A stretch of 55,118 nucleotides of DNA from Geothrix sp. (GCA_019449415.1 JAGRPP010000010.1:1-55118), one strand, 5' to 3'. Shown: positions 7,547 to 15,857, numbered from the stretch's first letter. A program made the numbers and translations. The notes: a model not told the origin generated them from the sequence alone.

Positions 7547-8389
7547 CTACTTCGCGCCTTCCTTCGGCGGCTTGACCGTCCAGAAGCCGGGGTCGCTGGC
7601 GACGACGCCGGGGCCGGGGTAGCTCAGCTTGGGGTTGAAGGCGAAGAGCTGGTTCTCCACGGCGTTCACCGTCTCGGCGAAGACCTTCTGCATGCTCTTG
7701 CGGCCCTCTTCGCCCAGGGCCCCCTGGAAGGCCTTCTCCGCGTCCGCCATGCCATCCAACTCGGCCAGGGACTTCAGGGGCCGCAGCACGATGAAGGTGG
7801 GCGAGCCGGTGCCGGCGGCCACTTCGTAGAAGGCGAAGGAGGCCGTGTAGTGGCTCTTCTCGTAGGCGGCCAGGGCCGTCTTGACGCCCTCCTCGAAGGC
7901 CCCGCCCTGCCCCTGCTTGATCCGGAAGGTCCGCACCCGCATGTAGCGCATCTTGCCGATCTCCACGGGCGGGCCGTAGCTCAGGTCCTTGCGGTGGGTG
8001 CCCAGGAAGGTGCGCGTGCCGGTGAGGTGGTCGCCGTCCTGCTGGGAGATCTTCTCGATCTCGTGCTTCAGCGCCGGGTTCTTGTCGAACTCGTTCTGCT
8101 TGGCCTCCCAGTCCGCGAAGCTGGCGTAGCCCATGATGAACCAGGCCTCGCTGGCCCCGGTGAGGGCGTTCATACCCAGGTAGTGATCCGTGGACTTGCC
8201 CTTGGTGAGCGTCCGCGTCCAGGCGGACTCCGTGACCGAGTGGGCGGCCCCATGGCCGGGCTTGACCTCCTCACGGACGAAGAGCATCAGCGGCGGCGGC
8301 GGCATGGGGCCGCTCTGGGCGAGCAGGGCCGGCGCCGCGAGGAAGGCCAGCCGGAAGCACAGGGAAGAGGAGAAGAGGGACTGCTGCAT
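7547..8389 (-). CDS. Exported protein of unknown function, possibly a dimeric alpha/beta-barrel type
   Basis: 280 residues beginning with a signal-peptide-like stretch (LFSSSLCFRLAFLAAPALLAQ). The mature part has two similar segments, PLMLFVREEVKPGHGAAH and MRYMRVRTFRIKQGQGGAFE, each looking like the first strand and helix of a ferredoxin-like dimeric barrel of the NIPSNAP/EthD kind. That resemblance is by eye. ATG 8389 is preferred over the upstream start at 8431 because GGAGG precedes it and the signal peptide begins there. The A+T-rich region upstream (8432-8528) probably carries its promoter. Confidence 0.6.
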   Translation of the reverse strand: MQQSLFSSSLCFRLAFLAAPALLAQSGPMPPPPLMLFVREEVKPGHGAAHSVTESAWTRTLTKGKSTDHYLGMNALTGASEAWFIMGYASFADWEAKQNEFDKNPALKHEIEKISQQDGDHLTGTRTFLGTHRKDLSYGPPVEIGKMRYMRVRTFRIKQGQGGAFEEGVKTALAAYEKSHYTASFAFYEVAAGTGSPTFIVLRPLKSLAELDGMADAEKAFQGALGEEGRKSMQKVFAETVNAVENQLFAFNPKLSYPGPGVVASDPGFWTVKPPKEGAK

Positions 8390-8431
8390 GGAAGCCCACC
8401 TCCAGAGGGCGGTCCCGAGCGTGGTCCTCAT

Positions 8432-8528
8432 TCATTGTTTGTGTCTAGTATTTTTTATGTTGTAACATGATTGTTTAACCGTTTTAATCCAATAACAAAC
8501 CTTGTGGTGCCTTACCTATTCACACCTC
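8432..8528 (-). promoter_or_regulatory. A+T-rich promoter region of the exported-protein gene
   Basis: About 97 bp of unusually A+T-rich DNA between the MFS gene end and the exported-protein start. Reading the minus strand, TTGTTA followed 17 bp later by AACAAT is one possible -35/-10 pair. A perfect dyad ATGTT-N2-AACAT (8458-8469) lies downstream of that pair and could be an operator. The exact hexamers are uncertain. Confidence 0.4.
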
Positions 8529-9776
8529 TCACGACTTGCCGACTTCCGACGCCTGGAAGCTGCGGTACAACAGCAGGTCGTATAGGAGCTTGAGGCCCCC
8601 CGCGATGAGGAAGGGCGCCCCGGCCAGGGCCGGGATGGCCAGGAGGGGCGTGGCCAGCACCGGGGAGATGGCGGCGCCGGTGGTGCGGGCGATGCCGGTG
8701 ACGCCGGCGGCGGCGGACCGCTCATCCGGGGCCACCACGGCCATGGTGTAGGCCTGGCGCGTGGGCACATCCATCTGGGAGATGCTGAAGCGCAGCAGCA
8801 GCACGGCGATGGCCAGCGGCAGGTTCGGCATCAGCGGCACCAGGATCAGCAGCACATTCGAGGGGACATGGGTGAAGACCATGGTGCGGACGAGGCCGAT
8901 CTTGCGGGCCAGCCGCACGGCGTAGAGGGCGGAGAGACCCGCCAGAATGTTGGCCGCGAAGAAGATGGAGCCCAGCGTTCCCGGCGCCACGCCGAACTTC
9001 ACATGGAACCAGTAGGCCACGATGCTCTGGATGACGAAGCCGCCGGCGAAGGCGTCCAGCGAGAACAGCGCCGAGAGCCGCAGCACCACGCCCTTGGAGG
9101 CGTGCAGGCCCAGGCGGCTGGCGGGAGCGTCGGCCGCGGCGGGGGGCGCCTCCACCGCCCCGGACATCTTGGCGAAGAGCAGGGCGAGGATCAGCCCCAC
9201 GGCGGCGTAGGCGAACACCAGCACCCGGTAGCTGGCCACGGGCGCCAGACCCGAGGCCTGGAGGGCCTGGGCGGCCCAGCCCCCGGCCAGCGCGCCGATG
9301 GCGGTGGCGAAGGAGCCGGTGAGGTTGTACCAGGCGAAGACGCCGGTGCGGCGGTCCTCGGGCAGCAGCTGGGAAAGGGCCGCCTGCTCGATGGCCAGGA
9401 AGGGCCCCACCTCGTTGCCCGAGGGGCTGATGACGCCGAAGGTGGCCGCCAGCACCAGCACCGTGAAATCCCCGCTGAGGGCGAAGGGCACCCCCGCCGC
9501 CACCATGAGCGCCGCCCCCAGGACCAGCATCTTCTTGCGGCCGATGCGGTCGGCATGGAGCGTGATCCAGAGCGAGATGAGCGTGTCGCCCACCAGGGTC
9601 AGCGTCAGCAGCAGGCCGATGCGCCCCTCGCCGAAGCCCAGGCCCGCTAGGTAGAGCACCAGCACCACCGACAGGAACCCGTATGAGAACATCCGCGCCG
9701 CCCGGCTGAGGAAGAGCAGCCGGCCGTCAGGACCGAGGGTCTGGCCGAGCGTCGGGCTGGGTTGGGTGGGCGGCAT
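8529..9776 (-). CDS. MFS transporter
   Basis: 415 residues with about twelve predicted membrane helices. The motif between helices 2 and 3 appears as DRIGRKKMLVLG near residue 75, the classic major facilitator signature, and the second half begins after a hydrophilic loop rich in A and P around residue 210. The N-half contains PSGNEVGPFLAIEQAAL and the C-half SQMDVPTRQAYTMAVV, a combination seen in uncharacterised drug/sugar-type MFS proteins. Start ATG 9776 has GGGAGA upstream; the 445-residue alternative start at 9866 lacks support. Substrate unknown. Confidence 0.85.
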   Translation of the reverse strand: MPPTQPSPTLGQTLGPDGRLLFLSRAARMFSYGFLSVVLVLYLAGLGFGEGRIGLLLTLTLVGDTLISLWITLHADRIGRKKMLVLGAALMVAAGVPFALSGDFTVLVLAATFGVISPSGNEVGPFLAIEQAALSQLLPEDRRTGVFAWYNLTGSFATAIGALAGGWAAQALQASGLAPVASYRVLVFAYAAVGLILALLFAKMSGAVEAPPAAADAPASRLGLHASKGVVLRLSALFSLDAFAGGFVIQSIVAYWFHVKFGVAPGTLGSIFFAANILAGLSALYAVRLARKIGLVRTMVFTHVPSNVLLILVPLMPNLPLAIAVLLLRFSISQMDVPTRQAYTMAVVAPDERSAAAGVTGIARTTGAAISPVLATPLLAIPALAGAPFLIAGGLKLLYDLLLYRSFQASEVGKS

Positions 9777-9926
9777 GGTGTCTCCCGGGCGGCGGCCACC
9801 GGCCGATCCACCGACAAGATAGAGCCATCGCGGGGGGCGCCGCGCGCCGAAGTGGCCGTTGTCCACCGTTTCCTCCCCCCGTCAACCGCAGCCACACTGG
9901 AACCCGAGGCGATCCGCGAGGCCCCC

Positions 9927-10217
9927 ATGGACATCAAACTCTCCCCCGACACCGAGAAGCGCCTGCACGGCGCCATCCAGCGCTTCGTGGCCGAGGAGTA
10001 CGGCGAGAGCGTGGGCGAGCTGGGGGCGGGGACCTTCCTCTCGTTCTGCCTGAAGGAGCTCGGCCCGGCCATCTACAACCAGGCCATCGCCGACGCCCAG
10101 GCCTGCCTGCAGGAGCGGGTCACGGACCTGGAGAACATCTGCTTCGCGGAGGAGACCAGCTACTGGGACCAGGGCGGCCGCAAGGGCGTCACGCGGAAAC
10201 CCGGCCTCCGGCGCTAG
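9927..10217 (+). CDS. DUF2164 family protein
   Basis: 96 residues. The conserved block IKLSPDTEKRLHGAIQRFVA followed by EYGESVGELGAGTFLSFCL and GPAIYNQAIADAQ matches the small DUF2164 family of unknown function. A basic C-terminal extension (GGRKGVTRKPGLRR) goes beyond the usual domain. It is the first of a closely packed same-strand run reaching the RidA gene, with only 8 bp to the next start. Confidence 0.75.
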   Translation: MDIKLSPDTEKRLHGAIQRFVAEEYGESVGELGAGTFLSFCLKELGPAIYNQAIADAQACLQERVTDLENICFAEETSYWDQGGRKGVTRKPGLRR

Positions 10218-10225
10218 ACTGGCCC

Positions 10226-10591
10226 GTGCCCCACTGCCTCCTCGAACACTCCGCCAACCTCCTCGACGCGCCCGACTGGACGGGCCTGTTGCGGGAGGTC
10301 AACCGGACCCTGGCGGACACGGGCCTGTTCACGCTGGCCGACATCAAGAGCCGCGTGATCCGGCACGAGACCTTCGTCATCGGCGACGGTGCGCCGGACC
10401 AGGCTTTCGTCACCCTGAACCTGCAGATCCTCGGTGGCCGCCCGGACGAAGTGAAGGCCGGACTCAGCGAGGCCCTGCTGGCGGTGCTGAAGCCCGCCTT
10501 CCCCCTCACCGCCGGGAAGATGCGGCTCAGCCTCACGATCCAGATCTCGGACCTCCACCGTCCCAGCTACCGCCGACAGACCAGCCCCTAG
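10226..10591 (+). CDS. 5-carboxymethyl-2-hydroxymuconate isomerase (HpcD/CHMI) family tautomerase
   Basis: 121 residues beginning MPHCLLEHSANL: after removal of Met the Pro becomes the catalytic N-terminal base of the tautomerase superfamily. The rest follows the CHMI pattern (DIKSRVIRHETFVIGDG, then SDLHRPSYRR). The classical enzyme acts in homoprotocatechuate catabolism, but no other genes of that pathway are nearby, so the physiological substrate is open. GTG 10226 must be the start because Pro has to be residue 2. A TAGACT -10-like box at 10215-10220 sits just six bases before the start. Confidence 0.8.
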   Translation: MPHCLLEHSANLLDAPDWTGLLREVNRTLADTGLFTLADIKSRVIRHETFVIGDGAPDQAFVTLNLQILGGRPDEVKAGLSEALLAVLKPAFPLTAGKMRLSLTIQISDLHRPSYRRQTSP

Positions 10592-10599
10592 GAGCCCCC

Positions 10600-10806
10600 G
10601 TGGCCGATGCCATCACCCCCCGCCAACTCACCCTGCTCCAGGTGGTGGCCAAGCACCCCGATGTGCCGCGGGACCACCTGGTGAAGGCCGGGGCCACGGA
10701 CGCCGACCTGGCCTACCTGGAGCGCCACGACCTCATCCGGGAGCGGGCCATCGGCCGCTACCGCGTCTCCCACATGGGCCTGGAAGTGCTGAAGCGGAGC
10801 CTCTGA
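10600..10806 (+). CDS. Small winged-helix-like protein
   Basis: 68 residues starting at GTG. The sequence TPRQLTLLQVVAKHPDVPRD ... YLERHDLIRERAIGRYRVSH looks like helix-turn-helix plus wing of a minimal winged-helix domain. It may bind DNA or be a protein-interaction module. It lies 8 bp after the tautomerase gene and 23 bp before the DUF6544 gene. Family not recognised with certainty. Confidence 0.6.
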   Translation: MADAITPRQLTLLQVVAKHPDVPRDHLVKAGATDADLAYLERHDLIRERAIGRYRVSHMGLEVLKRSL

Positions 10807-10829
10807 CCCCGCCCCCAGGAGGCAGCGCC

Positions 10830-11576
10830 ATGACTCGGCCCCTGTCCCTCGACGATCTCTGGCGCTCGGTCCCGCCGGGCGCCGAGGCCTATGATCCCTC
10901 CTCGCGGCGGGCCCTGCCCTCCGGGGCGCAGCGCTTCCTGAACCATGCGATGGCGCCGGGCACGCTGCTCCCGGAGGCCGTGCGCCTCACCATGACGGGC
11001 ACGATCCGCCTGAAGGACTGGCATCCCTTCGAGGCCGAACAGGTCATCGTGCGGGGCCGGGGCATGATCTGGGCTGCGAAGGTGCGGATGAAGGGCCTGA
11101 CCATCCGCGGCTCGGACCGCCTGCTGGAGGGCCGGGGGGCCATGCGCTGGGCCCTCTTCGGCCTGATCCCCTTCCTCAGGGCCGAGGGCCCGGACATCAC
11201 CCGTTCGGCCCGGGGCCGCCTGCGGACGGAATCCATCTGGCTGCCCTCCCTCCTGGCGGATCCGGCCGTGACCTGGACCCAGGAAGGCGAGGACCGCCTC
11301 CGCGCCGAGGTGCCGGTGGACGGCGAGCCCGGGGACCTGCACCTCCACACCGACGAAGCGGGGCGCCTGCGCGAAGTGCGCCTGCTCCGCTGGGGGAATC
11401 CCGGGGGCGGGGGCTTCCGCGAGGAGCCCTTCGGCGGCCTCGTGGAGGCCGAAGCGACCTTCCAGGGCCTGACCATCCCCACCCGCCTCCGCGTGGGCTG
11501 GCACCCGGGTACGCCGCGCTTCGATGCGGAGGGCGAGTTCTTCCGCGCGGAGCTCCGGCAGGTGGCGTTCCGCTAG
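10830..11576 (+). CDS. DUF6544-like protein
   Basis: 248 residues. The motifs GTIRLKDWHPFEAEQVIVRG, GMIWAAKVRM, GRGAMRWALFG and TESIWLPSLL recall the DUF6544 family, whose members often sit in membrane or stress contexts and have no known reaction. The tail is beta-rich and ends near the stop. An AGGAGG-like site precedes ATG 10830. No signal peptide is visible. Confidence 0.6.
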   Translation: MTRPLSLDDLWRSVPPGAEAYDPSSRRALPSGAQRFLNHAMAPGTLLPEAVRLTMTGTIRLKDWHPFEAEQVIVRGRGMIWAAKVRMKGLTIRGSDRLLEGRGAMRWALFGLIPFLRAEGPDITRSARGRLRTESIWLPSLLADPAVTWTQEGEDRLRAEVPVDGEPGDLHLHTDEAGRLREVRLLRWGNPGGGGFREEPFGGLVEAEATFQGLTIPTRLRVGWHPGTPRFDAEGEFFRAELRQVAFR

Positions 11577-11615
11577 CCTGAAGCACGCGCCCCGAAGGCC
11601 CGAGCAGGAGATCCC

Positions 11616-12008
11616 ATGGCTTCCACCCCGACCCGCATCCCCGTCGCCGCCCCCGGCTCGCCCGCGCCCATCGGGCCCTACTCCCGGGCCGTGTGGGCGG
11701 GCGACCTGCTCTACCTCTCGGGCCAGACGCCCATCGACCCGGCCACGGGCCGCCTGGTGCCGGGCGACATCGAGGCCCAGACGCACCGGGCCTTCGACAA
11801 CCTCGAAGCCGTGCTGGGCGATGCCGGGCTGACGATGGATCAGGTCATCAAGGTCAATGTCTACCTCACGACCATGGCCCACTTCCAGGCCATGAACGCC
11901 GCCTACGAATCCCGGTTCCGGGCGCCCTACCCCGCGCGCACCACCGTCGCCGTGGCCGAGCTTCCCCTGGGCGCCGCCGTGGAGATCGAGCTCGTGGCGA
12001 AACGCTAG
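11616..12008 (+). CDS. RidA-family reactive imine/enamine deaminase
   Basis: 130 residues of the YjgF/YER057c/UK114 family. Signature blocks are APIGPYSRAVWAGDLLYLSG, the catalytic-site arginine in ESRFRAPYPARTTVAV, and the ending VEIELVAKR. The trimeric enzyme hydrolyses 2-aminoacrylate and related imines released by PLP enzymes, protecting the cell. CAGGAG lies seven bases before ATG 11616. It is the last gene of the packed run begun at 9927 and is followed by hairpin-rich intergenic DNA. Confidence 0.92.
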   Translation: MASTPTRIPVAAPGSPAPIGPYSRAVWAGDLLYLSGQTPIDPATGRLVPGDIEAQTHRAFDNLEAVLGDAGLTMDQVIKVNVYLTTMAHFQAMNAAYESRFRAPYPARTTVAVAELPLGAAVEIELVAKR

Positions 12009-12012
12009 GGGT

Positions 12013-12206
12013 GCCCGCACGAAATGGCGAGTCACCCGGCCGCCGGTGGGCACCACTATGGCGGGGGTCCGGGGGCACGGCAGTGCCCCCGGCGGGGTGA
12101 CAGTCCCAGCGCGCCTGCGCGATGGGGCGCCAGAGGGGCTATGCCCCGATGGAAGTGCACCTCGCCATCACCTCGTTGATCCAGGTATTTCAGGCGAGGT
12201 GCACTA
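12013..12206 (+). other. Hairpin-rich intergenic region
   Basis: About 250 bp separate the RidA and M14 genes with no convincing gene. Visible dyads: GGGGGCAC paired with GTGCCCCC around 12070-12090, GGGGC-N3-GCCCC around 12136-12146, and a perfect 13-bp pair, AGTGCACCTCGCC (12154-12166) with GGCGAGGTGCACT (12193-12205), around a 26-nt loop. The first could terminate transcription from RidA; none has a clear T-run. The last sits about 50 bp before the peptidase start and could be an RNA element or operator. Confidence 0.5.
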
Positions 12207-12256
12207 GCAGCCTGGCCTCTCCGGCGAGAGAATGCCCAACCTCTTCCGGAGTCTCC

Positions 12257-13789
12257 ATGTCCCTGCTCACCCGCGCCGAAGCCACCCGCTACGAGGAGAC
12301 CAGCCGCCACGCGGATGTGATGACCTTCATCGCCGGGTTGGAGGCCAAGGGCGACAAGCGCCTGCATGTCACCTCCTTCGGCGTGAGCCCTCAGGGTCGC
12401 GAGCTGCCCCTGCTGGTGCTGTCGGCCCACGGCGTGACGACCCCTGAGGAGGCCCGGAGCCTGGGTCGGCCCGTGGTCCTGGTCATCAGCGGCATCCATG
12501 CCGGCGAGGTGGAAGGCAAGGAAGGTTGCCTGATGCTGGTGCGCGACCTCCTGGACGGCAAGCCCGGCCTGGATGCAGGGCAGATCCTCTCGGATCTCAC
12601 TCTGGTGGTGGTGCCCCTCTTCAACCCCGATGGCAATGACGCCATCGACCCCGGCAACCGCAAGCTGCACCTGCCCAAGCTCACGGGCCAGCTCGGGCCC
12701 GACAGCGGCGTCGGCACCCGCGTGAACGCCGCCAAGATCAACCTGAACCGCGACTACCTGCGGCAGGAGGGCGTCGAGATGCGGCTGCTGCAGACCCGCG
12801 TCTGCCAACCCTGGGCGGCGGACCTCACCATCGACAACCACGCCACCAACGGCTCGGTGCACCGCTTTTCCATGACCTACGACATCCCCCACACGGTGGA
12901 GAGCGGCCGGGGCGAGCCCATCGAGTACATGCGGAACCGCCTGCTGCCGCCCGTCACCGCGGCCCTGAAGGCCAATCACGGCCTGGATGCGGGCTGGTAC
13001 GGCAACTTCGTGGAGGACGAGCGGGCCCTGGATGCGGACCGCGACGCCGAGCCCGGCGCGCCCGTGCGCGAAGGCTGGATGACCTACCCGCACCACCCCC
13101 GCTTCGGCAGCAACTACCGGGGCCTCACCAGCCGCATGGACCTGCTGCTGGAGTGCTACTCGTACATCCCGTTCTCGGAGCGGGTGCGGACGGCCTACTC
13201 GTTCATGCTGGAGACGCTCAAGCATGTGGCTGCGCACCGGGACGATGTCCTGCAGACCGTGACGGAGAGCCAGACGCCCCGGGAGCGCATCGCCGTGCGC
13301 TACGGCCTGGAGCGCTTCGACCGGCCCGTGGAGATCCTCACGCGCACGCCCCGCACCCTGGAGGGCGCGCCCTCCACCGTGACGATCCCCCACCTTGGCC
13401 GCTTCGTGGGCACCACCGTGGTGGACCGCCCGGCGGCCTATCTGGTGCCCCCCTCTGTGGCGGCCCACCTACGCCAGCACGGCCTCTCCCTCCAGGAGGC
13501 CCTGGGCGCCTTCGAGGTGGAGGTGCCCCTGGTGGAGGCCCTGGGCTCGGAGGAGGGCCGCGCCATCCTGGAGGCTGCCGCCGTGGGCGAGCTGTCCGTC
13601 TCCTGGCGGCGGGGCCCCCGGAAGGCGCCCGCGGGGTGGTCGTTGGTGCCCACGGATCAGCCCCTGGGCGCCGTCGCCGCCTACCTCTGCGAGGCCGAGA
13701 GCGACGACGGGGCCGTGGAGAACGGCCTGCTGCCCCTGCCCGCCCTGGGCGAGGAACTGGCCCTCTGGCGCGTGCCGAACCTGGGTTGA
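12257..13789 (+). CDS. M14-family zinc carboxypeptidase-like protein (cytoplasmic)
   Basis: 510 residues. Zinc ligands of the M14 fold are visible: His81 and Glu84 in SGIHAGEVEGKE, third ligand His195 in TIDNHATNG, and catalytic Glu299 in LLLECYSYIPF. The arginine that binds the substrate carboxylate probably lies in KINLNRDYLR. The last 150 residues form a beta-rich accessory domain. No signal peptide, unlike the second M14 enzyme at 27885. ATG 12257 has CGGAG six bases upstream; an open stretch back to 12122 crosses hairpins and is unlikely to be coding. Substrate unknown. Confidence 0.85.
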   Translation: MSLLTRAEATRYEETSRHADVMTFIAGLEAKGDKRLHVTSFGVSPQGRELPLLVLSAHGVTTPEEARSLGRPVVLVISGIHAGEVEGKEGCLMLVRDLLDGKPGLDAGQILSDLTLVVVPLFNPDGNDAIDPGNRKLHLPKLTGQLGPDSGVGTRVNAAKINLNRDYLRQEGVEMRLLQTRVCQPWAADLTIDNHATNGSVHRFSMTYDIPHTVESGRGEPIEYMRNRLLPPVTAALKANHGLDAGWYGNFVEDERALDADRDAEPGAPVREGWMTYPHHPRFGSNYRGLTSRMDLLLECYSYIPFSERVRTAYSFMLETLKHVAAHRDDVLQTVTESQTPRERIAVRYGLERFDRPVEILTRTPRTLEGAPSTVTIPHLGRFVGTTVVDRPAAYLVPPSVAAHLRQHGLSLQEALGAFEVEVPLVEALGSEEGRAILEAAAVGELSVSWRRGPRKAPAGWSLVPTDQPLGAVAAYLCEAESDDGAVENGLLPLPALGEELALWRVPNLG

Positions 13790-13915
13790 CCACCGCCAGT
13801 CTCCCTTTCAGAAAGGCGAATGAGTGCCTCCGGCTTCAGTCGGCCGGAAAGCCTGTGAATCGATTTGCAACAAACAAAAAACTTAACAATTAATCACAAA
13901 AAAAGTTTCAAAGCC

Positions 13916-13942
13916 TGTCGATTCCGCCGCCGCCCATTCGAC
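13916..13942 (+). promoter_or_regulatory. ECF42-type promoter candidate
   Basis: TGTCGA (13916-13921) is followed after exactly 17 bp by CGAC (13939-13942). As I recall, ECF42 sigma factors use a TGTCGA -35 and a CGA/TC-type -10. The pair lies about 90 bp before the first gene of the operon that encodes an ECF42-like sigma factor. Upstream (13855-13915) is A+T-rich; the rest of the gap from 13790 shows only a small TCCGGC/GCCGGA dyad. A sigma70-like TAGAAT at 13950-13955 is an alternative or extra -10. Confidence 0.5.
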
Positions 13943-14028
13943 GCATGAGTAGAATCCGGGGCCTGCCGCCATCCCGTGCGGAAGCCACCCCGCGGTTCCC
14001 ATCTGAAGCGCGTCCCGCGGAGGCCCCC

Positions 14029-14466
14029 ATGCCCACCAGCACCTCAGCTGTCCCCACCTCATCACCCACCCCAGCCCCCAGCTCAGCCCCAGCCCGATGG
14101 CTCTGGGCGGGGCGCATCCTCAGCGCCCTGCCGATCCTGTTCCTGACCTTCGACGGCGTCGCCAAAGTGATGCGGCTGCCGCCGGTCCTCGAGGCCTGCG
14201 CCAAGCTCGGCTACTCGGAGCATGTCGCGGGCTCCCTCGGAATCACCCTGCTCGTCTGCGTCGTGCTCTACGCGATTCCCAGGACATCCATGCTCGGAGC
14301 CATCCTGCTCACGGGCTACCTGGGCGGCGCGGTCGCCACCCATGTGCGGGTCGGCGATCCCCTGTTCTCGCACATCCTCTTCCCGACCTATGTGGCCGCG
14401 CTGATCTGGGGAGGGCTTTGCCTCCGCGAAGCGCGGCTCGGGGAGCTGCTTCCGTTCCGGAAGTAG
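14029..14466 (+). CDS. DoxX-like four-helix membrane protein
   Basis: 145 residues. After a Ser/Pro/Thr-rich N-terminus come four membrane helices: about 25-45, 65-83, 88-106 and 115-133. The segment ILFLTFDGVAKVM with FDGVAKV, and YLGGAVATHVRVG, match the DoxX-like subfamily often encoded next to YCII-domain proteins and ECF sigma factors. Function of this subfamily is unknown. ATG 14029 has GCGGAGG upstream. It is the first gene after the ECF42-type promoter candidate, so probably the first cistron of the operon reaching 18670. Confidence 0.8.
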   Translation: MPTSTSAVPTSSPTPAPSSAPARWLWAGRILSALPILFLTFDGVAKVMRLPPVLEACAKLGYSEHVAGSLGITLLVCVVLYAIPRTSMLGAILLTGYLGGAVATHVRVGDPLFSHILFPTYVAALIWGGLCLREARLGELLPFRK

Positions 14467-14494
14467 CTCTGCTCCAGCAATCCCACCCACGAAC

Positions 14495-14533
14495 CCCAAG
14501 CATGAGACCCAAGCATGAGACCCAAGCATGAGA
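14495..14533 (+). repeat. Three tandem 13-bp repeats carrying start codons
   Basis: CCCAAGCATGAGA occurs three times head to tail: 14495-14507, 14508-14520 and 14521-14533. Each unit contains an ATG. The ATG in unit 2 (14515) is in frame with the downstream YCII gene, the ATG in unit 1 (14502) opens a nine-codon frame ending at 14531. Because the unit length is not a multiple of three, copy-number change shifts these frames. Confidence 0.8.
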
Positions 14534-14547
14534 CCAGGAGACCCACC

Positions 14548-14886
14548 ATGCGCTTTCTCTGCCTCTACAAGCCCGGCCGACCGGAAGGCACCCCACCCAG
14601 CGACCAGGAAATGATGGGAATGGACGCCTTGATCAAGGACATGTGCGAATCCGGCGTCCTACTTGCCACCGAAGGCTGCATGCCGAGCGCCCTGGGGGCG
14701 CGCGTCCGCCTCTCGAGCGGGGTGTTCTCCGTGATCGACGGCCCCTTCGCGGAATCGAAGGAGCTGGTGGGCGGCTTCGCGCTCATCCAGGTGGACTCCA
14801 GGGCGGAGGCGATCGAGCACACCAAACGCTTCCTCCGGACGGCGGGCGATGGAGAGAGCGAGATCCGCCAGATCTGGGAACCCTGA
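14548..14886 (+). CDS. YCII-related (DGPF) domain protein 1
   Basis: 112 residues: a single YCII ferredoxin-like domain with the defining DGPF motif in VIDGPFAESKELVGGF at about residues 63-78. YCII proteins have a catalytic-looking His-Asp pair in some members, but DGPF proteins have no established activity. CAGGAG lies eight bases before ATG 14548; an in-frame ATG at 14515 inside the tandem repeat would add 11 residues. One of three DGPF proteins in this sigma-factor operon. Confidence 0.85.
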   Translation: MRFLCLYKPGRPEGTPPSDQEMMGMDALIKDMCESGVLLATEGCMPSALGARVRLSSGVFSVIDGPFAESKELVGGFALIQVDSRAEAIEHTKRFLRTAGDGESEIRQIWEP

Positions 14887-14948
14887 TCTCCGCCCATGTT
14901 CCAGCTGACCGACTTTCCCAACCCCAACCATTCCAAGGAGAAATGAAC

Positions 14949-15374
14949 ATGCGCGTCATGGTCATGATCAAGGCGACCCCGCACACAGAGGCGGGCGTTC
15001 TCCCCGACGAGAAACTGCTGGCCGACATGGGCCGCTACAACGATGAACTGGTGAAGGCCGGCGTGATGCTCGCGGGGGAGGGGCTCCACCCCAGCTCGAA
15101 GGGCGTGCGGGTGCGGTTCTCCGGCACGACGCGGACCGTGATCGACGGGCCCTTCACCGAATCGAAGGAGCTGATCGCCGGCTTCTGGCTCTGGCAGGTC
15201 CGGTCGATGGCCGAGGCCGTCGAATGGATCAAGCGCTGCCCCAATCCCACGGGGGAGGCGGCCGAGATCGAGCTCCGCCAGGTCTTCGAAGCCGAGGATT
15301 TCGGCCCTCAGTTCACACCCGAGCTGCGGGAGCAGGAAGAACGCCTGCGGGCCCAGATCGCCCAGAAGGCCTAG
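14949..15374 (+). CDS. YCII-related (DGPF) domain protein 2
   Basis: 141 residues; YCII domain with VIDGPFTESKELIAGF and a helical C-terminal extension (PELREQEERLRAQIAQKA). It is longer than the other two DGPF proteins of the operon and resembles the variant that usually accompanies ECF42 sigma factors. AAGGAG is eight bases before ATG 14949, better placed than for the nearby ATG at 14943. The 62 bp before it hold no other signal. Confidence 0.85.
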   Translation: MRVMVMIKATPHTEAGVLPDEKLLADMGRYNDELVKAGVMLAGEGLHPSSKGVRVRFSGTTRTVIDGPFTESKELIAGFWLWQVRSMAEAVEWIKRCPNPTGEAAEIELRQVFEAEDFGPQFTPELREQEERLRAQIAQKA

Positions 15375-15418
15375 ACGCAACGGCCCCGTCCCAGCCCCAC
15401 CACCAAGGAGAGCACTCG

Positions 15419-15838
15419 ATGCAAAAAATGATTTTCGTGAACCTGCCCGTCACCCATCTCAAGAAGTCGATGGCGTTCTACATATCCCTTGGCTTCACCA
15501 ACAATCCCGTGTTCTCGGACGAGACCGCGGCCTGCATGGTATGGAGCGAGGCCATCTATGTGATGCTCTTGACCCATGCCAAGTGGCGCACCTTCACGAC
15601 ACGGGCCATTCCCCAGTCAACCTCCAGCGAGGTGATGCTCGCCGTCTCCTGCGAGAACCGCCAGGCGGTGGATGCGATGAACACCGCGGCAGCCGAAAAT
15701 GGCGGGGTGTCGGACATCAACCCCATCCAGGATCTTGGTTTCATGTACGCCCGCGAGTTCACCGATCCTGACGGGCATGTCTGGGAGGCTGTGTGGATGG
15801 ATCCGTCCGCGATCCCCCCGGGGAACCAACCCAATTGA
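15419..15838 (+). CDS. VOC (glyoxalase/bleomycin-resistance) superfamily protein
   Basis: 139 residues with the paired beta-alpha-beta-beta-beta units of the vicinal oxygen chelate fold: MIFVNLPVTHLKKSMAFY at the start and MYAREFTDPDGHVWEAVWMD near the end. The latter is the typical second metal-ligand strand; the EFTDPDGHVWE form is usual for YaeR/PhnB-like proteins of unknown substrate. AAGGAG precedes ATG 15419. Within the ECF42 operon such proteins are frequent companions of DGPF proteins. Confidence 0.85.
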   Translation: MQKMIFVNLPVTHLKKSMAFYISLGFTNNPVFSDETAACMVWSEAIYVMLLTHAKWRTFTTRAIPQSTSSEVMLAVSCENRQAVDAMNTAAAENGGVSDINPIQDLGFMYAREFTDPDGHVWEAVWMDPSAIPPGNQPN

Positions 15839-15857
15839 AACGATGCCGGCGGTCCAG

